64,000 bases of DNA from Bemisia tabaci (taxonomy: Eukaryota; Arthropoda; Insecta; Hemiptera; Aleyrodidae), in NCBI RefSeq assembly GCF_918797505.1, contig NC_092797.1:2480001-2544000 (forward strand). The letters are read 5' to 3'. The position numbers were made by a program, and so were the translations under genes. Positions 32,676-42,244 of the stretch are shown piece after piece. Under the pieces are notes generated by a model that saw only the letters and a program-made list of their open reading frames with translations, ran no database searches and was not told where the DNA came from. Within the stretch, counting starts at the first letter, position 1. Each line of letters begins with the position of its first letter.

Positions 32676-34861
32676 GATAAATTCAGAGCTCCTGATATTT
32701 CCGTGTGTTATGTTTATTTTTCAAATTTATCAATATATAAATATGTTTCTTTAATTTCTATTTTATCAAAAACATATACCCCTATAACTATTATGCAATG
32801 GTAGTTGCTGCTTTTGAAGTAAAACATTGGAGCTATGATGTGTTGGTCATGATTGCAACAAACTATGAGAACAAGTGGACGAAATTTTGCAGTTAGGAAC
32901 TGCAATTTCTGGCTCGTTCTAGAAACAACATTTGTGTCATTTCTTTCTTTATGCGCATGGGCTGGAAATATCAGTCTCTTATTAAAAAATGAAGTCCCAT
33001 TTGAGAATGCCGCACATCAGAATTTGGTCTTTTGCGTATGTTTCAGGCACTAATGTTTTTGAAATGTTTTTCAATTTTCTGAACTGTCCAGGAATTTGAT
33101 GTTCATAACGCTAAAATGATGTTCGGTATGATGGTTTCTCTTGCAATCATTAGCTGTCTCTTTATTCTTCCGAGTTCGACCACCCACCAGGTAAGGAAAT
33201 AAATCATCTTCAGAAGGAAAAAAAATATCCTCACTTATTTTCATGACAGCAGGATTGTGACGCACTTTCTTCCCTGGAAATTTGCTCATTCCGAGGGTAA
33301 ATTATCCCAGGTATACATTAAAATAAAAAAAATACCACACCACAGTCCAGTAATACTGTAGTAACGATAATTTAAGATATTTTTGTAGGTCTGGTAATCA
33401 TTTTTCATTGTCTTTCTAGTAAACAAAGAGACAAAAAGTATGTCCTGAATGTACTAAAAATACAGTATAAGACACTCAAAATGTTTAAAAATTTTCTTGA
33501 ATTCTACTTAGGGTCCCTGTTTAGCTGTAGGGTGTCGCTGTCCTTCAGATCTTCCCTCGCGCAACGCTTAAATCGACCTTTTCAGGTTAAAAATCGTAAT
33601 TTCGGTACTACTCTCCCGTCAAACTTGAACGTGCGTGATCGTACTCAAAATTTTACAATTTTTCCAAACCTCTAAAACTCCGAATATAATTTGTGCACAG
33701 GCTGAAGATCTGGCTAATCGCATATACTTCAATGAAAACTGGTTGGTACGAAGACTTAAATGTGCTTGCCACTTCCCATTCATGATAATGCGATCAAACA
33801 AACTAGTAAAATTTCGAATTTACAACTGTTGGGTGGTGTCGGAAGAAAATTTCCTCAAGGTAAATAAAGAATCTATTTGTTTCTACTCCTGTACGTGTAT
33901 GATGTATTTGTACTTTTCGCAAGTTCAGTGTCAATACTGATTATGATAATATTGATAACTATATTTTGATTCGTCAAATGCTCAAATAGGCAAGCAAATG
34001 CGTCAACTTTGTGTTTTTTAATCTTCAAAAAACAAACAAATGAGTTTCTTATTTTTACAATATAAATCATAAGTAACTTTACACATTTGTCAGTTCAGTA
34101 TATTTGAATAAAATGCCTTATCAATGAAATAGTTTTCGACTCTTCTAGAAAATATCTAGCTATCAGCCGTATCTAGCTAATATCTTTCGGCAGTAGAAAT
34201 TTTATTTTATTCCCCGTGTTAATAATATGCACGTCGCACAATTTTTTAATTTTGTTGGCATTTTGACACATATACGTTGCTCTCCTCAAAATTATCTTTG
34301 AAGGGAAGGTTAGCAGTTTTTTTGTTTTTGAACATTTCACGGCATGAGGCATCGTTTTTCAAACCATAAATAATTCTGAAAGATTTCTTTTGTGATCAAA
34401 AATTCCTTCTGTCACTTTTTTACAGCAGAATGACCAGGTTAATAGACAATAATTCATATGTCCTTCAATTAGTGATCGATAAATTAACATCAGTATATTC
34501 AGTTCACAATTTTTTTAAATATATATTAATAGAAATATAACTTTGCTAATTTTGCTTGAACGGTTGTCGATGTGTGTTCTAAGACTCAGATTACTATCTA
34601 ACCATAGACCTGGATATTTCAGTACTTTTGACCCTTCACTCCTTGTCTCATTAACTGCAATGTTAATGAAAATATTAATTTTTTTTGAGACGACTATAAA
34701 TTTAGTTTGTACTTCCTTCATTGAATGTAATCTCGTTTCTTTTTACCTTTATGTTCCAGTATCTACAACTTCTGTATAGTATTTATATTGTTTTGCAGTC
34801 TACTTTTCCGAGTTCTACAAGAGAAACTGGCCCGAATGCTATCGTTCAAGTATCCAGTTGA
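28478..34861 (+). CDS. Insect odorant receptor (7tm_6), six visible exons
   Basis: Odorant receptors are ligand-gated cation-channel subunits of olfactory neuron membranes that pair with Orco. Exons: 28478-28845, 30943-31379, 32165-32267, 33092-33190, 33701-33859, 34760-34861. All introns are GT-AG and phases match (0, 2, 0, 0, 0). From ATG 28489 the product is 418 residues, normal for the family. Hydrophobic segments lie at about 41-63 (WLLVPLVLLQH) and 88-100, then in exon 2 (two), exon 3, exon 4 and exon 6. Family signatures: LHQRVLR before TM5, the exon-5 block ending EENFLK, and the TM7 start YLQLLYSIYIVLQ. There are no stops or frameshifts. The frame is open from an acceptor at 28477, and a sister exon at 41187 has the same acceptor and spacing but no ATG there, so an upstream coding exon is likely. 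Introns carry MITEs and an RT scrap. Confidence 0.9.
29545..29911. mobile_element. Fold-back MITE in receptor intron 1
   Basis: TTTTTTTTCGAAGTCAGTCA at about 29549 mirrors TGACTGAATTCGAAAAAAA near 29905, with CAACTTTTCGG / CCGAAAAGTTG adjoining. Pairing continues more weakly inward (GACGTTTTTATTGATG). Confidence 0.7.
30735..30873. mobile_element. Family E MITE in receptor intron 1
   Basis: TTACATTTTGCAATAAGGGA at the left and TCCTTATTGCAAAATGTAAT at the right are inverted; the inner arms carry CCACTATTCCTGGC / GCCAGAGATAGTGG. It lies ~70 bp before exon 2. Confidence 0.9.
30943..31379 (+). CDS. Odorant receptor exon with TM3-TM4
   Basis: Acceptor CCCGATGCAG, donor GTGTGT. 145 codons plus two bases. 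Two hydrophobic segments (VIIICVMSGAQLMVLFYFV and IAYFICILSNMSHFYIVYL) and the pre-TM5 motif KLHQRVL at its end. Confidence 0.9.
31740..31768. mobile_element. Family C MITE right-end fragment
   Basis: TTTTCCTTCAGCACGGCAG matches the right terminus of family C (compare 17366-17384). No left end is present. Confidence 0.5.
32165..32267 (+). CDS. Odorant receptor exon with TM5
   Basis: Acceptor TATTTTTCAG, donor GTAACC. The entering base completes the Arg of LHQRVLR; then LSSKVKNAVEPYF and a hydrophobic stretch ending LAVTHQ. Confidence 0.9.
32644..32673. repeat. Poly-A run (30 nt) in receptor intron 3
   Basis: An uninterrupted A tract with no retroelement body recognisable on either side. Confidence 0.95.
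32868..33000. mobile_element. Family E MITE remnant in receptor intron 3
   Basis: The left arm has GGACGAAATTTTGCAGTTAG, GGAACTGCAATTTCTGGCTC and GAAACAACATTTGTG, matching 30740-30790; the right arm is degraded. Confidence 0.7.
33092..33190 (+). CDS. Odorant receptor exon with TM6
   Basis: Acceptor AACTGTCCAG, donor GTAAGG. Thirty-three codons dominated by the TM6 stretch MMFGMMVSLAIISCLFILP. Confidence 0.9.
33701..33859 (+). CDS. Odorant receptor exon, conserved third intracellular block
   Basis: Acceptor TTTGTGCACAG, donor GTAAAT. Fifty-three codons carrying the best conserved part of 7tm_6: AEDLANRIYFNENW, a basic RRLK stretch, and SEENFLK at the end. Confidence 0.92.
34500..34745 (-). 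pseudogene. Non-LTR retrotransposon reverse-transcriptase fragment
   Basis: The minus-strand frame contains KFIVVSKKINI and LKYPGLWLDSNLSLRTHIDN, then SSKISK. This follows the order of the C-terminal reverse-transcriptase/thumb region of Jockey/CR1-type elements (TxFIVFSKK...KYLGxxLDSNLSWxxHID). Leu-Gly has become Pro-Gly, and an upstream frameshift separates an ITFNEG-like lead-in. About 75 residues remain, so it is dead. It sits inside the last receptor intron, antisense to the gene. Identification from motif order is fairly safe; the clade is not. Confidence 0.7.
34760..34861 (+). CDS. Odorant receptor last exon with TM7 and stop
   Basis: Acceptor TTATGTTCCAG. The frame reads YLQLLYSIYIVLQ, the usual TM7 start after FLK, then a 20-residue hydrophilic tail and TGA. 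A later AG at about 34798 would also keep the frame but would delete TM7, so the upstream acceptor is chosen. Confidence 0.85.
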   Translation, partial: YLQLLYSIYIVLQSTFPSSTRETGPNAIVQVSS

Positions 34862-35883
34862 GTGAGCAACCACCATCAAGTAACTGGACCAATGAAATTA
34901 AATTAATTTTCAATCTGAGACTACTTTGAAATTATTTTCGTGACTCATGGACAATTTTACTATTTGCCACGTTATAATCATAATGCTCTAAGTTGAATTT
35001 TATGTTCAAATGGCTTTTATTAGTTTTAAAAATAATCGATTTGGATGTATGAGCTTTTTTTTATAAAATTATCTTTAATTTCGTCATACATACCACATTT
35101 TAACCAGGTAAAATCTTAAAAATTTGCTAAAAAGACTAGTCATGTATTCGTATATTCCCAAAACCACGTTAATCACCAGTAACAGATGATTTTTTTCTTC
35201 TTTTTTTTCCAACCGACTATTTCTTTGTGCAAGAAACGCAAATACTTGAGTTGTATTTTTCAAAGTAAAATCTCACAAAATGCTCTTTCAGCCAATCAGA
35301 GATGTCTAAAATCCGGTCATTTTAACAATAATTGAGTGTTAACTAAAACTTACTTTTGAACTTATTCTGCCTGCTGACACATGTTTCTCTTTCATCTGGT
35401 TTGTCTGAAGAGTTGGAAGGAAACTCATCTTAAATATGAACATGCGATGTTGCAAACTACTACAAATCTTTCTCTAATATGATTTTCATTGATTTGAAGC
35501 ATTTGTTCTTTCACATTGCTTAAGAAAAGTAAGCGAAATTTAAAGCCCAGAAAATGGAGAATGCACATAGTAGTTTGCGAGATTCTTTCGTGTGTTTGTA
35601 TGATATATTTCTCTTATAGCTCTAAGCAGAGCTGATTGTCAGAAAAGCACCCACGGTGAGCCTGAGCTAAGGCTGGCACTGCCTTGTAAGAGTAGTAGTA
35701 TTAGTGAAAGTACCAACAGCAGTAAAATAAAAAAGATAAAAAAGAACGATAATTCAACTCGGGGTATGGGAGCTTTCCTGTGCCGTATCTTTGTCGATTT
35801 AGTTGTTTTATAGAAGTAATATTTCCAGGGCTCTAGTAATTTGAATGAAACTGAAATTGAATAGTAGTAATTTGAACTGGTAA
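34862..35883. other. Receptor 3' flank, no gene seen
   Basis: AT-rich DNA. A variant polyadenylation signal ATTAAA occurs about 35 bp after the receptor stop. A 15-mer CTAGTAATTTGAATG at 35833-35847 recurs at 38641-38655, just beyond the Helitron pair. Confidence 0.45.
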
Positions 35884-36224
35884 TCTTAATATTTAATTTG
35901 AAAAATAGAATGAAATTGTGAATCAACCACTGTACTAATTGCGAGGGGCGTTGGTTCATTTGAAAGGTGTTGTTCTCAATGCTTCGGGAAAACTATAAAT
36001 TATTTTCTGGGGTTCGTCCCCGATTTTTAAATCCCTAAAAACTCATAAATTGGATGAGGGGAAGTGGGGTTTTTTTTTTTTTGTTTTTCGGAAAAGTTTT
36101 GTTGCTACGCATCTTACTTTACCGTTTGCTGCCTTTTTATCAGCTGTTTTCATTCAACAATCATCATTAAGTGAGGTTACTTCCAACACTCAACTGCCAT
36201 CAACTTACATTTTTCTTTTCCCGC

Positions 36225-36258
<34 letters not shown>

Positions 36259-36529
36259 GGTTTTTCATGATTGGTTCCATCTTTTTCCTATTGCCAATTT
36301 TTCCTCCTTAAGTCAATAACCTCCACGTTTTTTTTCTCATTTCCGATCAGAACTTTTCACGCTGTTTCTTTTCAATGTGTATAAATATGTTTATTATTAA
36401 TTTCCATTTTCATTTCATCCTTTTTCTTCTGATTTATTTTTTTTAATTTAAAAATTGAACTTTTCAGTTAAGATTTTGTTAAAATAATAATAATTTTTAC
36501 TAATTTTAATTTTAAATTTAACAGTTGTT

Positions 36530-37008
36530 ATGAGTGAAATTTTCAATGACCGAGGCGGTCGTCCTCCAAAACGTGGTCGCGTTTTCCAGAATTCTTTGCA
36601 TGTTCGTTTAGTGAAGCAAGAACTTAACTCTGTTATTAGTATAGAAAATCAAAGTTTCATTTCTTCATTTCGGAAGTATAAAATTGATGATCAGAACTTT
36701 GATGAAAATTTTGTTACCAAATTTTCAGTCGGTTCAATGAATATAATTTGTCATCATTGTGATGCTCGCCATTTTCAGGGTGAAATGTCCAATGGTCATT
36801 TTAATAACTGCTGCCAAAATGGCTTAATTTCTTTACCGAGTATTCGGACAAATACCGATTTGAAATCATTATTTTTATATTCTCCAAATTTCATAAAGCA
36901 TATCAGAAATTATAATAGTGCTGTTGCTTTTGCCTCTTTCTCTGCAAATCGAATTGATATTCCGGGTGATGGACCTTATTGCTTTAAAGTTCAAGGATCC
37001 ATATATAG
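36530..37008 (+). CDS. Helitron Rep/helicase N-terminal fragment
   Basis: The 160-residue frame has a zinc-finger-like arrangement: CHHC (74-77) and CC (94-95), followed by GLISLP, then YNSAVAFASF (128-137) and GPYCFKVQGSIYR (148-160). This is the order seen just before the Helitron_like_N domain of animal RepHel proteins, which nick and rejoin single strands in rolling-circle transposition. It ends at a perfect donor-like GGTAAGT, where the frame also stops (TAA at 37010). The HUH Rep motifs and the SF1 helicase are absent, so this is a non-functional remnant or an exon whose partners were deleted. Start chosen at the ATG closest to the conserved block. Confidence 0.8.
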
Positions 37009-37031
37009 GTAAGTTTATTACCGGAACCAGA

Positions 37032-37286
37032 ATGCAGACTGAACATGGAAAAAACGAAGAAGAAAAAGCGGAAAAATTAGATGAAGTTAAAACAGGAGCA
37101 GAAAAAGAAGAAGAACCAGAAGGAACAGCTACTGAAGAAGAAAAAGAAGAAGCAAAAAAAGAAAAGACAAAAGGAGGAAAGAAGAAGAGCAAAGTTGTAG
37201 GAAATATAGGAAGTAAAGCAGGACAGAAATGGCAAAAGAAGAATCAACAATTTAATCGAAAAAAAAGCAAAGTATTTAAAAAATAA
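37032..37286 (+). CDS. Lys/Glu-rich C-terminal frame of Helitron A
   Basis: About 84 codons: a Glu/Lys-rich stretch, then KSKVVGNIGSKAGQKWQKKN and a tail ending SKVFKK before TAA. The same tail, in frame and with the stop at the same place, occurs in Helitron B (38071-38355). Low complexity explains the first half but not the shared GxIGxKAGQK...SKVF tail. Function unknown; it lies in a different frame from the Rep fragment. Confidence 0.45.
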   Translation: MQTEHGKNEEEKAEKLDEVKTGAEKEEEPEGTATEEEKEEAKKEKTKGGKKKSKVVGNIGSKAGQKWQKKNQQFNRKKSKVFKK

Positions 37287-37536
37287 AAAAAGGTCTTCTT
37301 TAAAATTAGTTTGAAAACAAATGTAAAACCGAAAAAATAATTTTGTATGAAGATTAAAACAAAATTTTAGTTTAAAGTTTACTAAATAAAATTACAATTT
37401 TTGAAAACATTTGTTATATTTATTCTCTCAAAAAATAATTAGACCCGATTCAAAGACAAAACAGAAAATTAAATGAAAATAAATAAATAAAAAAAAAAAA
37501 AAACATGTGAAAGTGAAAAGTGTACAGGAAAAATAA

Positions 37537-37567
37537 GGGGCTGCGAAGCAGCCCCATAAGCCCCTAG
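37537..37567 (+). promoter_or_regulatory. Helitron A 3' hairpin and CTAG end
   Basis: An 8-bp GC stem with a GAA loop, then 8 nt and CTAG. In Helitrons this hairpin acts as the transposition stop signal. The next base, T, is also the first base of Helitron B. Confidence 0.9.
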
Positions 37568-38636
37568 TCTTAATATCTAATTTGAAAAATAGAATGAAAT
37601 TGTGAATCAACCACTGTACTAATTGCGAGGGGCGTTGGTTCATTTGAAAGGTGTTGTTCTCAATGCTTCGGGAAAACTATAAATTATTTTCTGGGGTTCG
37701 TCCCCGATTTTTAAATCCCTAAAAACTCATAAATTGGATGAGGGGAAGTGGGGGTTTTTTGTTTTTTGTTTTTCGGAAAAGTTTTGTTGCTACGCATCTT
37801 ACTTTACTGTTTGCAGTCTTTTTATCAGCTGTTTTCATTCAACAATCATCATTAAATGAGGTTACCTCCAATACTCAAATGCCATCAACTTACGTTTTTC
37901 TTTTCCCGCGTTTTTTTTACGCTTTGTCATATTATCTTCCCGCGATTTTTCTTTTCCAATTTTACCCCCAAATCGTGATTGGCTCCATCTTTTTCCTATT
38001 TCCAATTTTCTCTCATCAAGTCAATAACCTCCAATTTTTCTTTCTCATAACATTCATGTGGAACAGTAAGATGAAGAAACTGGAAAAAGAAAAAACTTCT
38101 GAAACAGAAAATACGGAAAACGGAAAGAAAAATGAACAGGAACAAGAAGAAGAAAAAGCGGAAGAATTGGATGAAGATAAAAAGGGAGCAGAAAATGAAG
38201 AAGAAAAAGAGGGAGCAGAAAATGAAGAAGAAAAGAAAAAAGGAGGAACGAAAAAGAGAAGAGTTGAAGGAAAAATTGGGAAAAAAGCAGGGCAGAAATC
38301 GAAAAAGAAGAAGCAACAATTAAAAGGAAAACAGAGTAAAGTATTTAGAAGATAAAAAACCGATACTTAAAACTTAGTTTAAAAACAAAGGTAAAAGCTT
38401 AAAAAGAAGTTTGTATGAAGATTTAAAAAAATTTTAATTTAAAGTTTACAAAATAAACTTTCAATTTTTGAAAAAAATTGTTATATTTATTACTTCAAAA
38501 AAATAATTAGGACCAATTCAAAGACAAACCAGAAAATTAAATGAAAAAAAAATAAAAAAAAATAAAAAAAAACATGTGAAAGGGAAAGGTGTACATGAAA
38601 AATAAGGGGCTGCTAAGCAGCCCTATAAGCCCCTAG
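37568..38636 (+). mobile_element. Helitron B, abutting Helitron A
   Basis: It starts TCTTAATATCTAATTTG directly after Helitron A's CTAG and ends with the hairpin GGGGCTGC TAA GCAGCCCT (38606-38624) and CTAG (38633-38636), followed by T. The first ~480 bp are close to the start of Helitron A (36050-36220 matches 37738-37910). The Rep fragment is absent, so it is an internally deleted derivative. Confidence 0.92.
38071..38355 (+). CDS. Lys/Glu-rich frame of Helitron B
   Basis: About 94 codons from an ATG at 38071 (the frame is open further upstream to 37738). A Glu/Lys-rich run is followed by KIGKKAGQKSKKKKQQLKGK and SKVFRR, the counterpart of the Helitron A tail. Imperfect GAENEEEK repeats are visible. 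It may be a nuclear-localised basic tail of a lost longer Helitron protein. Confidence 0.4.
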   Translation: MKKLEKEKTSETENTENGKKNEQEQEEEKAEELDEDKKGAENEEEKEGAENEEEKKKGGTKKRRVEGKIGKKAGQKSKKKKQQLKGKQSKVFRR

Positions 38637-39013
38637 TTGACTAGTAATTTGAATGCTGGCATTTTTAGACGGAACTTGAATTCTGCCTGATATGAATAAC
38701 GGTGCATGTTCTTACGTGTCTGAAACCCTGTAGGTTCAAGGCAATTTCAAGTAGATTTAAAGTAAATGGTCTTTTCAGGAGCAGCTTAAAATTTTAGCCC
38801 AAGACAGCAGAATATTAACTTCCAGAAATTTATGTTTGGACTGTAGGAAATTTTGCATTTAGACGAAACGGGTTTTTATGAGAACTGATATTCCTCTCGA
38901 AGGAATGGGAGACCTTTGCCCTCAACGAAATGAGATTCTCCTTACAAGCAGAATTTCCTTCGTCCGCCACCCAAAGGACGCACATAAAAGGTCAATGGAG
39001 CCCCCGGGACTTC

Positions 39014-39149
39014 CATTTGGACAACATTTGCAATAAAAAACTCAAGTATGGCACATTTAGTGAAAACACATTGGCCATCGGATACAGATAGGTCACCGTG
39101 TTGATGAGCCAAAAATCGTAGTTTTCTATTGCAGAAAGCGGTCCATTCC
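39014..39149. mobile_element. Family E MITE, diverged
   Basis: TTTGGACAACATTTGCAATA (left) and TATTGCAGAAAGCGGTCCA (right) are inverted, with CAAGTATGGC and GAGCCAAAAATCGTAG inside. Confidence 0.65.
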
Positions 39150-39239
39150 AGCCCAAAGGCTTTAATTTTATTAGACACGAATGATCAACGACAACCTAGC
39201 TTAAACGAAATATTATTAGGCCAACATTTTTCAAATCCG

Positions 39240-39350
39240 GAAAACTCATGTTAGAAACAACGTATGTGCCAAGTGCCTTTATACTCCTTTCGTATGCAGG
39301 TGTTTTTATAGGTGATTCAGAAAGAGAAGCTATTTATTGCAAAAATGTCA
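39240..39350. mobile_element. Family E MITE fragment
   Basis: TTAGAAACAACGTATGTGCC and TATTTATTGCAAAAATGTCA correspond to the inner and right parts of the family; the left arm is missing. Confidence 0.45.
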
Positions 39351-39455
39351 TAGTCATTTTCAGGACCTTTCATTGTCCAACAGGACTTCAGAGAAATACT
39401 GAGCCATCAAATTTTTCCCTTGAAATAATAAAAAAAGTCTTGAATTTTTGCCAGT

Positions 39456-39463
<8 letters not shown>

Positions 39464-39505
<42 letters not shown>
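39464..39505. repeat. Poly-A run (42 nt)
   Basis: Uninterrupted A tract; no retrotransposon body recognised upstream. Confidence 0.95.
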
Positions 39506-39510
<5 letters not shown>

Positions 39511-40082
39511 TAAAAAATACACAAATCCATGATAATTTATTTAGTATGCTCTTTTTATTTGGCAACTTAACCGATTCTGTAGCTAAATAAGTTTCAATAT
39601 AGTGATCACTTGGACCGAAACGACGGTTGCACTATCAAAATTTTACGATCCATATTGAACACCATGGATCCCACCATCGAAGTTCTTTGCAAAGTGCTTC
39701 TTTGCGTTGAGCAATTACCCCTCGCTAAACCGTTAAGTCCACTTTTGATGAATTAACGTCACCACATCACACGTCACAAAGTCCTAATCGATCTAATGTG
39801 ACTTTGAACAAGTATCAATTCTCAACGGATCGATAATGGCTTTAGCATTGCTAACCATTGCTTTTGACGAAAAGGTAACAATTATCTTGGCTTCTGCGGT
39901 GATCGAGTACTCTCCCATGAAGGTGAAGGGCAAACATCATTTACGATCAATACCAGGCGGCCAAGCGCATCGCTTAAACTCACAAGATAGGTGTTGTTTT
40001 ATGGACCATTTCTGATGGTTGGTGCAGTTTTCCTTGGACAATTAGAAACAAATAAGAACAAAAACTAAAAAAAGAACCCCCC

Positions 40083-40087
<5 letters not shown>

Positions 40088-40130
<43 letters not shown>
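40088..40130. repeat. Poly-A run (43 nt)
   Basis: Uninterrupted A tract preceded by a short C tract (CCCCCCCCC at about 40077-40085). Confidence 0.95.
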
Positions 40131-40131
<1 letters not shown>

Positions 40132-41186
40132 AATAAATGAAATGTTTCGCAGATGAGTGGAGCTTTTTTCAGGGGAGCGTTTGATAGCAAAATCGGGTTT
40201 GAAGATTTCGACGGATTATTACTTCGAGTGTCATGAAGAATAAATTCCAAACAGGTTAGTTCATTTTCAATACCTCATCAAGGCAGTAATCAACCATTTT
40301 AATCATTTGATGACGTCATGTAGGCACATTAAAAAGAATATGAATGATAAATTCTCGCGTCTCAAATAAACAGAAATGTATGAACCCTGCTACAGCATTG
40401 CTGTAACAGCAATGACTTAAAACAAAACTTAGAGAGTTACGAATTTATTGTGAAAATTTTCAAATTTGCCACTCATATTTAAAGAATAAATGCTACTCCT
40501 TGAATAAATAATGATTAAATTTCATATTCGAACACACTATCTGACGAGGGATTATTCTTTAAAACATTAAACTTGAGAATTTTTCTTAAAAATGCAAAGA
40601 GTACATTGTTTTTACGTGGTCGAAAAACTACGCAACGGTGCTATTTTTCAACGAAAAAATAAACGCACCCTATTGAAATGCACAAACAAAATACAAGATT
40701 TTTCAGACAGAAGAAACGAGACTCAGCCTTTGTTGTAAAAATGAATTCAAATGAACTCACCCAATGAATGTCAATGTCAATGGACATGCCAAATAAATTT
40801 AAATCGGCATGCATATAAAATTAACCGGATTTGTCAAAACTAAAGCCAGCAAGGCAAACAATTTGGGCAAAATTATTGTAATATTATTACATGTTAATGT
40901 TAAAAACAAACCAAACCTGGAACAAAGACAGAATTCACCATGGCAACATAGAGAAACTTGGTTCCGTCATCAAGCCTGCAATATAAATTCTTTTGTAGTC
41001 TATACGACCTTCTAAAGTAGTTCATCATTTGCTCTCATGTCGTTTCTCTTTAAAATTACGTGAAATCAGACGTTAATGGTGGTGTTATTGTAAAGATGCA
41101 TTGAAAGCCTGAAAGTTAGTGTTGACGCGCATATTTGTTGAATATCGATAAAACATTCCGATAACTGTCTATCTTTATTATTTCAG

Positions 41187-41556
41187 GCAAAATACCTATT
41201 TTTGATGGAGGATTGAAAGCAAATATTATGCCCAATCATGAATTGGTGGTCTTGAGAACCGCGCGCAGGTACAGAATCGTTCTAGAGGGGTTGTTTTTTA
41301 TTATACAGAGCCTAAAATAAGATGGATTTTGGTGCCTTTGCTACTGCTACACCACACCACGATGATATTGGGTGGGATTCTACTTGTAGTTGATGCCACC
41401 GCTACTTATTCCTTGTTGATACCTGCTACCCTTGCGCAAAAACAGCACTGTATTGTAGTTCCTGGGTGTTACATGACATTAGCAGTTTTTTGGCAAAAAA
41501 GTAGACTGTTGATTGAAGTTGCCAAGGAGGTCAACGAAGCTTTGCTCATAGACCAG
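41187..41556 (+). pseudogene. Odorant receptor exon-1 pseudogene
   Basis: It parallels the receptor exon at 28478-28845: acceptor TTATTTCAG, frame entering with two bases, NHELVVLRTAR, then RWILVPLLLLHHTTMILGG (TM1), VVDATATYS and EVNEALLIDQ before donor GTAAAC. One missing base near 41302-41308 (TTTTTTATTATACAGAG) shifts the frame between EGLFF and TEPKIRW. No later exons were found between here and 54 kb; a Helitron starts 530 bp downstream. It is a truncated, frameshifted sister copy. Confidence 0.85.
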
Positions 41557-42244
41557 GTAAACGGATTTGCATAGTTTTTTTTCTCGAATTCGTCCTCATC
41601 AAACAAATCTTATCTAATTGAAGGGAGAATATAAAAGTTTGAAGAGAGTTCGAAGCCCATGTGATAAAAATCCATGAGGAGGATGTAACACGAGTTGAAA
41701 TAAAAACGAATTGAAAGGAGAGAAAGTACACCAAATTAACGAGGTTTGAGGGCACAACGAGAGACCCGGACAGCGTGGTCAACGCCGGGAGGGTTCCAAT
41801 TGCTGCCCCACAAAATTTTTAAAAATGCCTAAATCCGAAGATTTGGTCAATACATCTCAAAATAAACTCTTCGCCCAAATTTTCAACCAGAATATTTGGC
41901 AAATATATCCTAAAAAAATGTTTCAAAAAATATTAACGGCACATTTAGCTTTACTTTGTGTTCTGCTTCTCATGTAAACACAAAAATGTAGCTCACCATC
42001 TTCTACCGTGTGCGGCTTGCATAGTTCGCAAATTAATTGTGGTGATTATTGTAAAATTTTAAGGATAATTTTTTGCATAATTTTTATAATCTTACTATAG
42101 TAAAAAAAAATAAGGCCTTTTTTGTGTGCACGTCCGTGTCATTTCGCATTCTCATTGGTCTTTCATTAACCAATCAGAAAACGTCATTGAAAATCCCCGG
42201 GAAATTTAAATGTATTCTTCCGTAAAGGAATTATTGATAGGTAG

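Larger units (their letters stand above)
35884..37567 (+). mobile_element. Helitron A (carries Rep N-terminus)
   Basis: The 5' end is TCTTAATATTTAATTTG after an A. The 3' end is a GC hairpin (GGGGCTGC GAA GCAGCCCC, 37537-37555), a short spacer and CTAG at 37564-37567. TC...CTAG with a subterminal hairpin and no target duplication is the Helitron signature. It encodes the N-terminus of a Rep/helicase and a Lys/Glu-rich tail; the Rep catalytic and helicase parts are missing, so it is not autonomous. Confidence 0.92.
38637..41186. other. Repeat-rich stretch without a gene
   Basis: Holds two family E MITE copies, two long poly-A runs and otherwise unremarkable AT-rich DNA. I see no coding block with splice context here. 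Confidence 0.45.

Noticed and set aside
34798..34861. Alternative last receptor exon starting after the AG at 34798
   Set aside because: It is in frame but would remove TM7; the AG at 34758-34759 gives the expected TM7 start.
37996..38319. Minus-strand Phe/Leu-rich frame opposite the Helitron B Lys/Glu tail
   Set aside because: A mirror of the low-complexity plus-strand sequence. The plus-strand frame shares its tail and stop with Helitron A; the minus frame does not.
39464..40130. Poly-A runs as retrotransposon or processed-pseudogene tails
   Set aside because: No coding body, target duplication or polyadenylation signal is found upstream of either run.
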